From Streptomyces scabiei 87.22 (lineage in GTDB: Bacteria; Actinomycetota; Actinomycetes; Streptomycetales; Streptomycetaceae), in contig NC_013929.1 of assembly GCF_000091305.1 (NCBI RefSeq), positions 1,550,001 through 1,614,000 on the forward strand: a stretch of DNA of 64,000 bases. The letters are read 5' to 3'. Each line of letters starts with the position of its first letter. Position 1 is the first letter of the stretch. Below are positions 52,001-61,939 of this stretch, piece by piece. The notes under the pieces are model-generated. The model worked only from the letters and a program-made list of their open reading frames with translations, searched no databases and was not told where the DNA came from. The position numbers were made by a program, and so were the translations under genes.

Positions 52001-52279
52001 CTGGACGGAGGCCGAGCCCTGCCTCGACGTGGAGGTCACCGTTTCGACCCCGTCGACGCTTTTGACGGCGTCCTCGATCGGCTTGACGACCTGGTCCTCC
52101 ACCACCTGCGGCGAGGCTCCCGCATAGGTGGCGGTCACGGTGACCGCGGGGAAGGAGATGTTAGGGATCAGCTGCTGTTTGAGGGACGAGGCGGCGTACG
52201 CCCCGAAGGCAACGACGATGATCGTGATCAATGCGGCCAACTTGCGGTTGGCCAGACTGATCCGAGACAGCCAGGACAT
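49055..52279 (-). CDS. RND-family efflux transporter (AcrB/HAE1-like)
   Basis: 1074 aa. Twelve membrane helices with two large extracytoplasmic loops. N-terminal SLKQQLIPNISFPAVTVTAT and YAGASPQVVEDQVVKPIEDA are HAE1/AcrB signatures; TM4 carries GGLTLAVGRVVDDSIVVLEN, with the proton-relay Asp pair, and TM10-12 contain LMLIGIVVTNAIVLMDLVN. Loop 1 has a Gly/Ser-rich insert near 270-300. No adaptor or outer-membrane partner accompanies it, as is normal in monoderm actinobacteria. ATG 52279 is the MSWLSR start; 52294 is an alternative. It lies 196 bp downstream of, and codirectional with, a two-component system. Confidence 0.9.
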   Translation of the reverse strand: MSWLSRISLANRKLAALITIIVVAFGAYAASSLKQQLIPNISFPAVTVTATYAGASPQVVEDQVVKPIEDAVKSVDGVETVTSTSRQGSASVQLQFDYDADVDTKANDVQQALSKSSASLPDNIDPEVQKGSSDDQPTMTLAVTSDEDQQDLAKVLEDKVVPELKAVDGVNQATVTGERDRNVVITPDSGKLQDAGLTVQSIKSALTSNGSTSPGGSVNSDKKSLSIQIGGALTSVQQVKDLWLSAETGAGSASGASGPGGAAAGTSSTTGSTGSGSSSPVQLKDVATVELKDSDATTLTRTNGKESLGVAITMDQDGSSSSISQDVRGKLSGLEKDLGHHSRITVVSDNGPQVRQAVVGLFEEGLLGLLMAVVVIVVFLRSVRSTLVTAVSIPLSLLIALIALWTKDYSLNVLTLGGLTLAVGRVVDDSIVVLENIKRHLGYGEDKRTAILTAVREVSTAVTLSTLTTVAVFVPIALVSGLVGELFGPFSITVVAAMLASLLVSLTIVPALAYWFLKPPKEAEAADPEEFRRKVEEEERSGTLQRAYVPVIDWAIGHRKSVLGIAAALLVFTFSLTAGLKTSFLGDSGSNSVSVTQTLPEGSSLQATDAAAKKVEKVISAVDGVDSYQVTIGSSGGFAVMGGGSSANSASYSIAVKDGADSSAVEDTLRDRFHALKGAGDLTVGSNSGFGSNNSIQVDVKSDDDANLKTATDKIENALKGLKEVTDVSSDLSTQSPQISIRAKGEEAASYGLTDTSIASAVSEAVQGSTVTQITVDGSARDVLVKTTSTAPNSVSGLEALKISTSHGEVRLDKVATVTQTQAPTKRQRVDGSGDAAVTATPAGDSTGTASAKVQQAIDKLDLPSGVTYEMGGVTASQGSAFSQLGLAILAAIAIVFLLLVGVFRSIRQTLVLLASIPFAFTGAFALLRITNTPLGVAALIGMLMLIGIVVTNAIVLMDLVNQYRAQGMSVQEAVREGGRRRLRPILMTALATIFALLPMALGITDSGGFISTPLAVVVIGGLFSSTLLTLVLIPTLYTMVETRRERRTQRRARRAARKPAPTAQENSTLQPQP

Positions 52280-52475
52280 CGAGACAGGTCTCATTTCTGG
52301 GAATGGACGGAGTCGTGCGAGTCGCCTCATGGCCGAATTCGCCTGGCCTCCGGCGACCTGCCCCAGCCTCTCTCGCGTCCGGTCGCCCGGTCGTCAGCCA
52401 CCCGCGGTGCTTTGCGCCTACCGCGGGCGCGTTATGCATACAGCCGCCTACCGCGTTCGGGGGCCGGACGCGGTA

Positions 52476-53150
52476 TCAGAGCATGTCGCCCGGCTGCACC
52501 AATCCGCTCTCGTAGGCGATCGTCACAAGCTGCGCCCGCTCACTGACACCGATCTTGGTCATGGCCCGGTTGACATGCGTCTTGACGGTGTGTCGGCTCA
52601 ACTGCAGTCGCTCGGAGATGTCGTCATTGGTCAGGCCGCTCGCCACCAGGACCAACATCTCGCGCTCTCGTGGCGTGAGTTCCGCCAAGCGCTCAGTCTC
52701 CTTCGCCCAGTTGCGCGGGGCGTGAGCCTGGAAACGGCCCATGAGGGCGGCCGTTGCCGCTGCTGACAGCATGGGCTCGCCGGCCGCGACGGTCTCGATC
52801 GCCGCCAGCAGGTCCTCCGGGTCGGCGCCCTTGCCGATGAAACCCCTCGCTCCCGCCCGGACCGCCTCCGCAACGTACTCGTCGATCTCGAACGTGGTCA
52901 GGACCAGCACCTTCACTTCGCCGAGGGCGGGATCAGCTGTGATGGTCCGAGTGGCTTCGATGCCGTCGGTTCCGGGCATCCGGATGTCCATGAGGACCAC
53001 GTCCGCGCCCTGAGCCCGTACGAGCTCGACCGCCTCGGCACCGTCCGCTGCCTCGCCGGCCACCTCCATGCCCGGAGTGTTGTCGACAAGCCGTCTGAGC
53101 ATGCCGCGCAGCAGCGCCTGATCGTCCGCCAGCAGGACCCGGATCGTCAT
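52476..53150 (-). CDS. NarL/FixJ-type response regulator
   Basis: 224 aa. Receiver domain with DD near residue 10, phospho-acceptor Asp in VVLMDIRMPGTDG and Lys in GKGADPED; LuxR-type HTH at the C-terminus (LTPREREMLVLVASGLTNDD, LQLSRHTVKTHVNRAM). Its ATG overlaps the kinase stop (ATGA). Probably controls the RND pump immediately downstream. Confidence 0.92.
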   Translation of the reverse strand: MTIRVLLADDQALLRGMLRRLVDNTPGMEVAGEAADGAEAVELVRAQGADVVLMDIRMPGTDGIEATRTITADPALGEVKVLVLTTFEIDEYVAEAVRAGARGFIGKGADPEDLLAAIETVAAGEPMLSAAATAALMGRFQAHAPRNWAKETERLAELTPREREMLVLVASGLTNDDISERLQLSRHTVKTHVNRAMTKIGVSERAQLVTIAYESGLVQPGDML

Positions 53151-54364
53151 CGGGCGCCCTCGTTCCTCACTCGTTCACGTTCCGTGCTCTGCGCGCTGCT
53201 CAACGGCAACCATGCCTCCACGACGAATCCGCCGCCGGGGCGTGGGCCGATCACCGTGCTTCCCCCCACTGCGGCGGCTCGCTCGCGCATGCTGATCAGG
53301 CCGCGACCCGTGCTGTCGCCTTCGCTCTGGGGCCGTAGAGGGTCACCGTCGTTCTCCACGGTGACGTGCAGCACGTCGTGGCTGTAGCGCAGCCGTACCC
53401 CGGCAGCGTCCACGCCCGCGTGCTTGCGCACGTTGGTCAGCGCTTCCTGCACGATCCGATAGGCCGCCACATCCACCGCAGACGGTGTCGCCCGTTCCGG
53501 TCCGTCACGGTCCACGTCCACGCGCAGGCCGGCTCGGTCGAAAGAGATCACGAGATCCTCCAGCCGAACGAGTCCTGGGCTCGGTTCGCGTGGCGCCACC
53601 GCGTCCCCGGGTTGGCTCAGGAGTCCCACGATGGAACGCAGCTCGCCGAGCGCGCCCTTCGAACCGTCCCTGATGGCCTCAAGGAGCTCGGCCATCTGAA
53701 CCGGATCGTTCCTTCCGACATGGACGCCGATCCCAGCCTGGGCGTTGATCAGCGTGAGTTCGTGCGCGACGACGTCGTGAAGTTCCCTGGCGATCCGCAT
53801 TCGTTCACCGGCCACGCGGCGGGCGGCCTCCTCCTCGCGCGTCCGTTCGGCTCGTTCTGCCCTTTCCTCAAGGGCCCGGACGTAGGCGCGGCGGTTACGG
53901 ACCGAGTCGCCGACGACTGTGGCCAGCCCCATCCACGCGACGGCTCCCACGCGCTGTGGCCCCAGCAACGGGCCTGGCTGGAAGAACGCGGCCGCCAGGG
54001 CCATGGCGGTCACCGTGAGGGCAGCAGCGGTCCATGCCTGACGCCGACCGGAGTGCAGCGCGACCGTGTACAGGGCGACCATGAGCGGCGGCAGCGCGGG
54101 AAAGAACGGGCCCCCACAGGCCTGGTAGGCCACGGACAACCCGGAGACCGTCACAAGCACGCCGAGCGCACTGCGACCTCGGGCCGGCAACGCGATGCTC
54201 GCCAGACAGGCGAATGCAATGTCCAGCAGGCTGGGCCACTGGGGAAAGCGGTTGGGATCGCCGCACGCGGTCACCAAAGATGCCATGGCCACGTAGCCGA
54301 CGAGGCGCGCCTCTCCTGGTCGGTTTCGGACCGCCGCGCGGCCAAGTTGGCCGATCGTTCGCAT
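53147..54364 (-). CDS. HisKA_3-type sensor histidine kinase
   Basis: 405 aa. The N-terminal half has about five membrane helices (MASLVTACGDPN to VGAVAWMGLATVVG). Then a coiled coil, phospho-His in RIARELHDVVAHELTLINAQ, and an ATPase domain with AYRIVQEALTNVRKHAG (N box) and GRGLISMRERAAAVGGS (G box). ATG 54364 gives a membrane start; the longer frame to 54679 runs antisense into the next TetR. NarL-type partner follows by ATGA overlap. Confidence 0.9.
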   Translation of the reverse strand: MRTIGQLGRAAVRNRPGEARLVGYVAMASLVTACGDPNRFPQWPSLLDIAFACLASIALPARGRSALGVLVTVSGLSVAYQACGGPFFPALPPLMVALYTVALHSGRRQAWTAAALTVTAMALAAAFFQPGPLLGPQRVGAVAWMGLATVVGDSVRNRRAYVRALEERAERAERTREEEAARRVAGERMRIARELHDVVAHELTLINAQAGIGVHVGRNDPVQMAELLEAIRDGSKGALGELRSIVGLLSQPGDAVAPREPSPGLVRLEDLVISFDRAGLRVDVDRDGPERATPSAVDVAAYRIVQEALTNVRKHAGVDAAGVRLRYSHDVLHVTVENDGDPLRPQSEGDSTGRGLISMRERAAAVGGSTVIGPRPGGGFVVEAWLPLSSAQSTERERVRNEGAR

Positions 54365-54475
54365 ATGAACAGCGTAGGCAGCGCCACGACGGCGGCTCGT
54401 CACCCAGCTGCGGCATCCGTCTCTACTGCGGTGGCGGTATGCCTGGCAGCCCGGGCGAGTCATGAGCTTCACATC

Positions 54476-54508
54476 TTGCGTAGTCCGCAAAGTTTGCAGA
54501 ATATGCAA
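54476..54508. promoter_or_regulatory. Tandem palindromes before TetR (probable operator pair)
   Basis: TTGCG-TAGTC-CGCAA (54476-54490) and TTGCA-GAATA-TGCAA (54494-54508) are two perfect 5-bp inverted repeats of the same type, with 18 bp between centres, ending 10 bp before the TetR ATG. Two dimers on one face of DNA would repress this promoter. Confidence 0.6.
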
Positions 54509-54518
54509 GAATTGCGGC

Positions 54519-55133
54519 ATGGCATCCCCAGGTGAAGGTCTGCGCGACCGACGGCGCCGCGAGACACGGCGTGAAATCCACACAGCCGCCTTGCGGCTTG
54601 CCCGGAAACACGGCTTCGGCAAGGTCACGGTCGACATGATCAGCGCGGAGGCCGGGGTCTCACCCCGCACCTTCTTCAACTACTTCCCTAACAAGGAGGA
54701 GGCCCTGCTGCTGGGGCCGAAGGAGGTGCCCCCGGCCCTGGCCGCGGAGTTTGTCGCGGCCGGCGTCGCATCTCCCCGGACCGTGCTCGCGGATGTGACC
54801 CAACTGCTCGTGCGGGAGATGACCGACAACCCGCCCGAGCGGGCGCTGATGCACGACGTGTTCGCGCTGGCGGACAGCCATCCCCCCGTACTGGCCGCGA
54901 TGTTGGCACGTATCGACGGCTTTCAGCGGTCCATCGCCGACGTGGTCGCCCAACGGATGGGGCAGCGGCCGGACGACGAGGTGCCGAGCCTGATCGCCGC
55001 CGTCGCGCTGACCGCGGTGCGCAGCGGTCTGGAGCGCTGGGCGCGTGCAGTACCGGGAAGCGCCACGGACGACTCTCCGATTCCGTACGTGGAACGCGCC
55101 TTGGATCTCCTGCACGCCCTGTCGGCCGACTGA
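54519..55133 (+). CDS. TetR family regulator of the adjacent MFS exporter
   Basis: 204 aa. HTH VTVDMISAEAGVSPRTFFNY with preceding RREIHTAALRLARKHGFGKV; C-terminal ligand domain with AVALTAVRSGLERWARAVPG. ATG 54519 is just after the tandem palindromes. It lies 45 bp upstream of the MFS exporter in the same direction, the common repressor-exporter arrangement. Confidence 0.88.
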   Translation: MASPGEGLRDRRRRETRREIHTAALRLARKHGFGKVTVDMISAEAGVSPRTFFNYFPNKEEALLLGPKEVPPALAAEFVAAGVASPRTVLADVTQLLVREMTDNPPERALMHDVFALADSHPPVLAAMLARIDGFQRSIADVVAQRMGQRPDDEVPSLIAAVALTAVRSGLERWARAVPGSATDDSPIPYVERALDLLHALSAD

Positions 55134-56786
<1,653 letters not shown>

Positions 56787-57354
56787 AGCTGCAGAGCGGA
56801 GTGACCGCCCGGCGCACCGTTGAAGAGGCGTCGCTGAGTTCGACCAGGGCCCGTTGGCCGGAGCTTCCTGTAGCGGTCGCCATCCAGTGGGACGACGGCG
56901 CGATCACCGTGAAATACCTGTGGTCTGGATGGGCCCAAGAAGAAGGGCCCTGGTCGCTCCCGTCCATTCGCCGGCACTTACTGAGCGTTTGGTCCTGTCT
57001 CGGCCGAGTTGGTGCTGTTTCCAGAGCCCTGCAACGCAGGGGCTACTGTGCTTGCTGCGGCAGTCGACGCGCCCGCGACCCCTGGGGATCGTTTCAACGC
57101 GCTCTCCTGCTGATCTTCCTGCTGCCGCGCTACCCGCGCGTCGATCAGGCCGCGGCCAAGGACGAGAGCTCTGCACCAGCCCCGGCGGCAGGAGCCCAGC
57201 CGACGGCGGACCGCCCCGGAGCCGCCCGCCGCCGGCGCCTGACAACCCTCGGCGCAGCCATGACGCGGCGTGGCCGACGGTCTGTCGGAACGTCGGACGC
57301 CCGCACCGGCGCGAGCACCGCGCATCACCTCTGGCACCCGAAGGCACCGACTCA
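56787..57354. other. Gap without a convincing gene
   Basis: About 570 bp. One plus-strand frame starts at an ATG overlapping the exporter stop (56783) and includes ELPVAVAIQWDDGAITVKYL, but after about 65 codons it becomes Arg/Pro-rich shadow sequence and runs under the kinase gene. I do not accept it as a gene. No RNA or repeat recognised. Confidence 0.4.
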
Positions 57355-58890
57355 TCAACGGCCCTGCCCGAAGTCGGCTGCGGGGAGGAGCAGGCGAAAA
57401 GTGCAGCCCTCGCCCGGGACGGTATCGAGTTCGAGACGGCCGCCGTGGCCCTGGGCGATGGCCGCGGCGATGGCGAGACCGAGGCCGCTCCCGCCGTGGC
57501 TGCGGGAACGGGCGGGGTCGGCCCGGTAGAAGCGCTCGAAGACGTGCTCGGCGTCGACGGGGGCGAGGCCCGGTCCTTCGTCCGCCACCTCGATCACGCT
57601 GACCGGGAGGCGCTCCGGGAGCGGCGGCGAGGCGGAGGTGCGTCCCGGCCGGTCGGTGCCGCCCGTTCCGGGTCCGGTCTCTGTCGTGCCCACCCGTACG
57701 TGGACCCGGGTGCCCGGCGGCGTGTGGACGCGGGCGTTGGACAGCAGGTTCTCCAGGATCTGGCCCAGTCGGCGCGGGTCGCCTACGGTCTCGGCCACGT
57801 CGAGTTCCTCGGTGCCGCCCGGATCTGCCGGAGTGGGCAACGGGCCGAGGTCGACGGGATGGGACTGACTGTGGACGGCGGCCGCGCTCACCGCGTCCGC
57901 CGCGAGCGAGAGCAGGTCGACCCGTTCTTTTCGGTAGGAGGGTTCGCGGTCCAGGGTGGCGAGCAGTTGGAGGTCGTCGACGAGCAGGCTCATGCGCTCC
58001 GCGTTCTGCGCGATGAACCGGTTGGCCTCCCGCAGCTCACGCTCCGGGCGCCGCTCCGGACGCAGCGCGAGCTGGGCGTAGCCCTGGATGGCGGTGAGCG
58101 GAGTGCGCAGTTCGTGCCCGGCGTCCGCGACGAACCGGCGCAACCGTGCCTCGGAAGCCTCTCGGGCCAGCAGGGCGGTCTGCAGTTTGTCGAGCATGGA
58201 GTTCAGCACCCGGCCGAGCCGTCCGATCTCGGTGCGCGGGTCGGTGTCCGGCAGCCGCAGGTCGAGCCGGCCCGCGGTGATGTCCTGGGCAGTACGTTCC
58301 GTCCTGGTCAGTGGCAGCAGCCCCAGCCTGACCACCCACCGGCCCAGGGCGAGCAGGCCGGCGATCGTGACAGCGAGCAGCACGGCGTTCAGCCACAACA
58401 GCTTCGAGGTGGCGCCGTCGACGGTGTCGAGCGGCAGGGCGACCACCGCGCTCATGCCGTCCGGGCCGGGATTGACCAACACCCGCCAGCGGCCGTCACC
58501 GCTGACGGCGGACACGGTTTCCGGGTGCCCGTCCCGCAAGCCGAGGTCCTGCGCCTGATCGGCCAGCCGAGGCCCCGGCTTTGCCTCCGTGCCGAGGGAG
58601 TTGTTCAGGCGATGCCCGGAGGAGTCGTAGAAGTAGACGTGGAAATCCGACGGCAGTACGTCCGGGCGCTCGGCCGGCGCGGGGAAAGCGCCACGGAGGG
58701 CGTCGTAGAAGGCCGGGGCCGGGGGGTGGAACTCCACCAGCTGCTGGTCGACGCGATCGAGCAGCCAGGAGCGGAGCACCACGTAGCCGATGGCCTGGGA
58801 GATCAGGACCGCCGCCGTGGCAAGGACAGTGACACCGAGGATCAGTCGTCGTCGCAGTGAGCCGGGCGGCCGGGGCAGGCGGGGGATCAC
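57355..58890 (-). CDS. Sensor histidine kinase (HAMP, HisKA)
   Basis: 511 aa. TM1 LILGVTVLATAAVLISQAIG, extracytoplasmic sensor loop (about 45-165), TM2 LLWLNAVLLAVTIAGLLALG, HAMP (LTRTERTAQDITAGRLDLRL), phospho-His in RRFVADAGHELRTPLTAIQG, N box ENLLSNARVHTPPG and G box SHGGSGLGLAIAAAIAQGHG. GTG start overlaps the response regulator TGA. Last gene of the GT2-GT39-regulator-kinase cluster. Confidence 0.92.
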   Translation of the reverse strand: MIPRLPRPPGSLRRRLILGVTVLATAAVLISQAIGYVVLRSWLLDRVDQQLVEFHPPAPAFYDALRGAFPAPAERPDVLPSDFHVYFYDSSGHRLNNSLGTEAKPGPRLADQAQDLGLRDGHPETVSAVSGDGRWRVLVNPGPDGMSAVVALPLDTVDGATSKLLWLNAVLLAVTIAGLLALGRWVVRLGLLPLTRTERTAQDITAGRLDLRLPDTDPRTEIGRLGRVLNSMLDKLQTALLAREASEARLRRFVADAGHELRTPLTAIQGYAQLALRPERRPERELREANRFIAQNAERMSLLVDDLQLLATLDREPSYRKERVDLLSLAADAVSAAAVHSQSHPVDLGPLPTPADPGGTEELDVAETVGDPRRLGQILENLLSNARVHTPPGTRVHVRVGTTETGPGTGGTDRPGRTSASPPLPERLPVSVIEVADEGPGLAPVDAEHVFERFYRADPARSRSHGGSGLGLAIAAAIAQGHGGRLELDTVPGEGCTFRLLLPAADFGQGR

Positions 58891-59630
58891 TCCTCCGGCA
58901 TCCCCTCGTGCTCGCGGGGCAGCCGCAGGCAGTAGCCGACGCCGCGCACGGTCTGGATGAGCGGCGGCTCGAAGCAGTCGATCTTCCTGCGCAGGTAGCG
59001 GACGTACGTCTCGATGATCCTGGCGTCACCGGCGAAGTCGTAGCTCCAGACGTGGTCGAGGATCTGGACCTTGCTCACCACCTGGCCGGCGTTGGACAGG
59101 AGGTAGGCCAGGAGCTTGAACTCGGTCGGGGACAGGGCGATGTACTGTCCCGCGCGGTGCACCTCGTGAGCGCCCTCGTCGAGTTCGAGGTCGGCGTAGC
59201 GCAGGACGCTCGGTGGTGGCAGTGCCGCGTCCACCGGTGCCGTGCGGCGCAGGATGGCCTCGATGCGCAGCAGCACCTCCTCGATGCTGAACGGTTTGGA
59301 GACGTAGTCGTCCCCGCCGACGCTCAGGCCCTGGATGCGGTCGTCGGTGCCGGTGCGGGCGGTCAGGAACAGGATCGGACACTCGTCACCCGCCGCCCGC
59401 AGCCTGCGGGTCACCTCGAAGCCGTCCAGGTCCGGCAGCATCACGTCGAGCAGCACCAGGTGCGGTCGCAGGCGTTCGACCTCGACGAGGGCGGACTGTC
59501 CGGTGTCGGTGCTGCTCACCTCGTACCCGGTCAGGCGGAGCGTCGCCTCCAGCAGGGTGCGGATGCTGGGCTCGTCCTCGACCACGAGAAGCCGATGTCG
59601 AGGACGAGTCGTTGCGGACTGCTCGGTCAT
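58887..59630 (-). CDS. OmpR/PhoB-type response regulator
   Basis: 247 aa. Receiver with DE pair in LLVVEDEPSIRTLLEATLRL, phospho-acceptor Asp in LVLLDVMLPDLDG and Lys in YVSKPFSIEE; winged helix SPTEFKLLAYLLSNAGQVVS and IETYVRYLRRKID. It resembles mycobacterial TrcR/streptomycete cell-envelope regulators. 51 bp downstream of the mannosyltransferase gene, cotranslated with the kinase. Confidence 0.92.
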   Translation of the reverse strand: MTEQSATTRPRHRLLVVEDEPSIRTLLEATLRLTGYEVSSTDTGQSALVEVERLRPHLVLLDVMLPDLDGFEVTRRLRAAGDECPILFLTARTGTDDRIQGLSVGGDDYVSKPFSIEEVLLRIEAILRRTAPVDAALPPPSVLRYADLELDEGAHEVHRAGQYIALSPTEFKLLAYLLSNAGQVVSKVQILDHVWSYDFAGDARIIETYVRYLRRKIDCFEPPLIQTVRGVGYCLRLPREHEGMPEE

Positions 59631-59681
59631 GACGTGATGCTGGTCCGTTCTCCCGGGTGGTCCCCGTTGCTCCGGCGTCGC

Positions 59682-61922
59682 CTATTTGGCGGCGCAGTCG
59701 TAGAGCACGTCGGCTCCTGCTCCGAAGCCCATCGCGCTACCGCTGCTCTCCTTCGACGACGTGCCGCCGTACGCCGATGCCGGAACCTTGGTGCAGTTGT
59801 CGGCGATCCAGTCGGAACGCTGCTTGCTGTAGTTAGCCGACCCGGTCATGCCCGGCCTGCCGCCGCTGTTCCTGTCGGAGCCCAGGACATAGCGTAGTTC
59901 CCCGCTCTTCGTCCACTCCTTCAACTCGTCCACCGACGGCGCGTTGTCGCCGCTGGTGAAACCGCCCATGCCGATGACGGTCTCGTCGGAGCCCAGGATG
60001 AAGGAGCTGGCCGCCATGGCACCGCCTTCGACGGCGAGCTTGATGCGGGCCTGGGGTGCGTGCTCCACGGCGTAGTCGAGGATCTTGCGCTGCTCGCTGG
60101 TGAGTTCCCCGCCCCCGAAGCCACCGCGTCCGCTGGGGGCCTTCCCGGAACCGCCGCCGGGGAACGACGGCATGCCGCTGTCTCCCGAAGTCGAGCCTCC
60201 GGACATGCCGGGCATGCCGTTCGCTCCCCCTGTGGGCATACCGGACGGCATGCCTGACGGCATTCCCGAAGGAACATCGCCGGAGGAGGGCTGGCCGGAC
60301 TGTCCCGAAGGGGCGTCACCACCAGGGAAGCCCGACGGCATCCCCGACGACGGAAGGTCGCCGTCGTTCCCGCTCTGCCGGGGCATCCGGCCGCCCCCGC
60401 CGAACGTCATCGGACCGGCCGTCGGGTTGGAGCCGCCCATCGCGGATGTCGAGCCCGGTACGCTGACCGCCCACGCTCCCGGGGCCACCAGGACCGACGC
60501 GACGGCGGCACCCACGGCGACCGTCAGCAGCCGGCCGCGCCGCCGCGCGAGGAGCAGCAGGACGACCGCGGCGCAGCCGAGCAGCAGGACCGGCCATACC
60601 AGCCAGCCGTTCCAGTCGGAGTCGCGGCGGACCACTGCCACGGCCCAGACCGCGCTGACCACGACCGCGGCCACGCCCACCAGGGGCGCCCAGCGCACGC
60701 CGGCACGGTGGACACGGACCAGGGTGGCGGTCAGTCCGCCGCACAGGGCGGCGATCGCCGGAGCGAGTTGGGTGGTGTAGTAGGGGTGGAAGATGCCCTT
60801 CTGTGTCGAGTACACGGCCGCGCAGACCACCAGCCAGGTTCCCCACAGCAGCCAGCCGGAGGCCGGCAGCAGGGCGTCGGCGGACAGCGTGCCGCGTCGG
60901 CGCATCACCACGCCGGCCAGGGCGACGGTCAAGGCCAGTGCGCTGACCGGCAGCAGCCAGCTGATCTGGCCGCCCACCTGCGCGTTGAACAACCGGCCCA
61001 GGCCGGACGCGCCACCGAACCCGCCGCCGAACCCGCCCATGGTCTGGGACGACCCGTCGCTCGAGCCGAAGACCCGGCCCAGCCCGTTGTAGCCGATGAC
61101 GAGATCCCAGGCCGAGCCGTCCTTGCTGCCGCCGATGTAGGGGCGGTCGCCCGGCCACAGGGCGACCATGGCGACCCACCACAAGGAGGACGCCGCCAGG
61201 ATGGCCCCCGCGCCCAGCAGACGCCGCACTCGCGGTATCCAGGGGCCGCTTCCTCCCACGAGCCAGGCGAGAGTGAACGCGGGAATGACCATCCAGGCGG
61301 CGAGCATTTTGGTGAGGAATCCGCACCCGATCAGGAAGCCGCTCGCACACAGCCACCAGGTCTCGGTCCTGCCCTCGGCCTGCAACGCGCGGGTGAGCGC
61401 GTACGCCGCGGACACCAGCAGCAGGACGAGCAGCGTGTCGGGGTTGTTGTCCCGGTTGATGGCCACGGTGATGGGCGTGAGAGTGAGCACCAGAGCGGCG
61501 ACCAGCGCCGCCCCCTCCCCCGCCCAGCGCCGCACGGTGCGGTGCAGGACGAGGACCGCGGCCACGCCCTCGATCATCTGCGGCAGCACCAGCGCCCAGC
61601 CGTGCAGCCCGAAGATCTTGCTGCTGATCACCTGCGGCCACAGCGCGGCCGGCGGTTTGTCGACCGTGACCACCCCGGCCGGGTCGTACGAGCCGAAGAG
61701 GAAGTTGGTCCAGCCCTTCCCCATCGATTTCACGGCCGCGGAGTAATAGCTGTTGGCCCATTCCAGAGAGCCCAGTGACCAGCCGTACAGGACGGCCGCG
61801 AGCACGAGGATCGCTCCGAGTGCGGCCGGTGCAGCCCAGGCAGGCAGCGAGCGGACGAACGCAGGCGAATCGTCGGGTGTTGAGGCGGCCGTTACGGGCT
61901 TGAGGTGCGTGGGATTGCTCAT
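59682..61922 (-). CDS. GT39 (ArnT/PMT-like) membrane glycosyltransferase with Gly/Met/Pro-rich segment
   Basis: 746 aa. About eleven or twelve membrane helices. First-loop acidic motif SLEWANSYYSAAVKSMGKGW and YDPAGVVTVDKPPAALWPQV are typical of GT39 mannosyltransferases such as YkcB. Residues about 495-600 are low complexity (GMPSGMPSGMPTGGANGMPG) and lead to an extracytoplasmic YkcA/B-type C-terminal domain (ASSFILGSDETVIGMGGFTS). It probably transfers a polyprenyl-phosphate sugar outside the membrane. ATG 61922 was chosen; a TTG at 61943 overlapping the upstream stop (TTGA) is an equal alternative. Confidence 0.85.
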   Translation of the reverse strand: MSNPTHLKPVTAASTPDDSPAFVRSLPAWAAPAALGAILVLAAVLYGWSLGSLEWANSYYSAAVKSMGKGWTNFLFGSYDPAGVVTVDKPPAALWPQVISSKIFGLHGWALVLPQMIEGVAAVLVLHRTVRRWAGEGAALVAALVLTLTPITVAINRDNNPDTLLVLLLVSAAYALTRALQAEGRTETWWLCASGFLIGCGFLTKMLAAWMVIPAFTLAWLVGGSGPWIPRVRRLLGAGAILAASSLWWVAMVALWPGDRPYIGGSKDGSAWDLVIGYNGLGRVFGSSDGSSQTMGGFGGGFGGASGLGRLFNAQVGGQISWLLPVSALALTVALAGVVMRRRGTLSADALLPASGWLLWGTWLVVCAAVYSTQKGIFHPYYTTQLAPAIAALCGGLTATLVRVHRAGVRWAPLVGVAAVVVSAVWAVAVVRRDSDWNGWLVWPVLLLGCAAVVLLLLARRRGRLLTVAVGAAVASVLVAPGAWAVSVPGSTSAMGGSNPTAGPMTFGGGGRMPRQSGNDGDLPSSGMPSGFPGGDAPSGQSGQPSSGDVPSGMPSGMPSGMPTGGANGMPGMSGGSTSGDSGMPSFPGGGSGKAPSGRGGFGGGELTSEQRKILDYAVEHAPQARIKLAVEGGAMAASSFILGSDETVIGMGGFTSGDNAPSVDELKEWTKSGELRYVLGSDRNSGGRPGMTGSANYSKQRSDWIADNCTKVPASAYGGTSSKESSGSAMGFGAGADVLYDCAAK

Positions 61923-61939
61923 GTCGGAAGTCGCTCTCG

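Noticed and set aside
50258..52546. 762-codon plus-strand open frame opposite the RND pump
   Set aside because: Low-complexity Asp/Arg/Gly shadow of the RND gene; no motif, no ribosome site.
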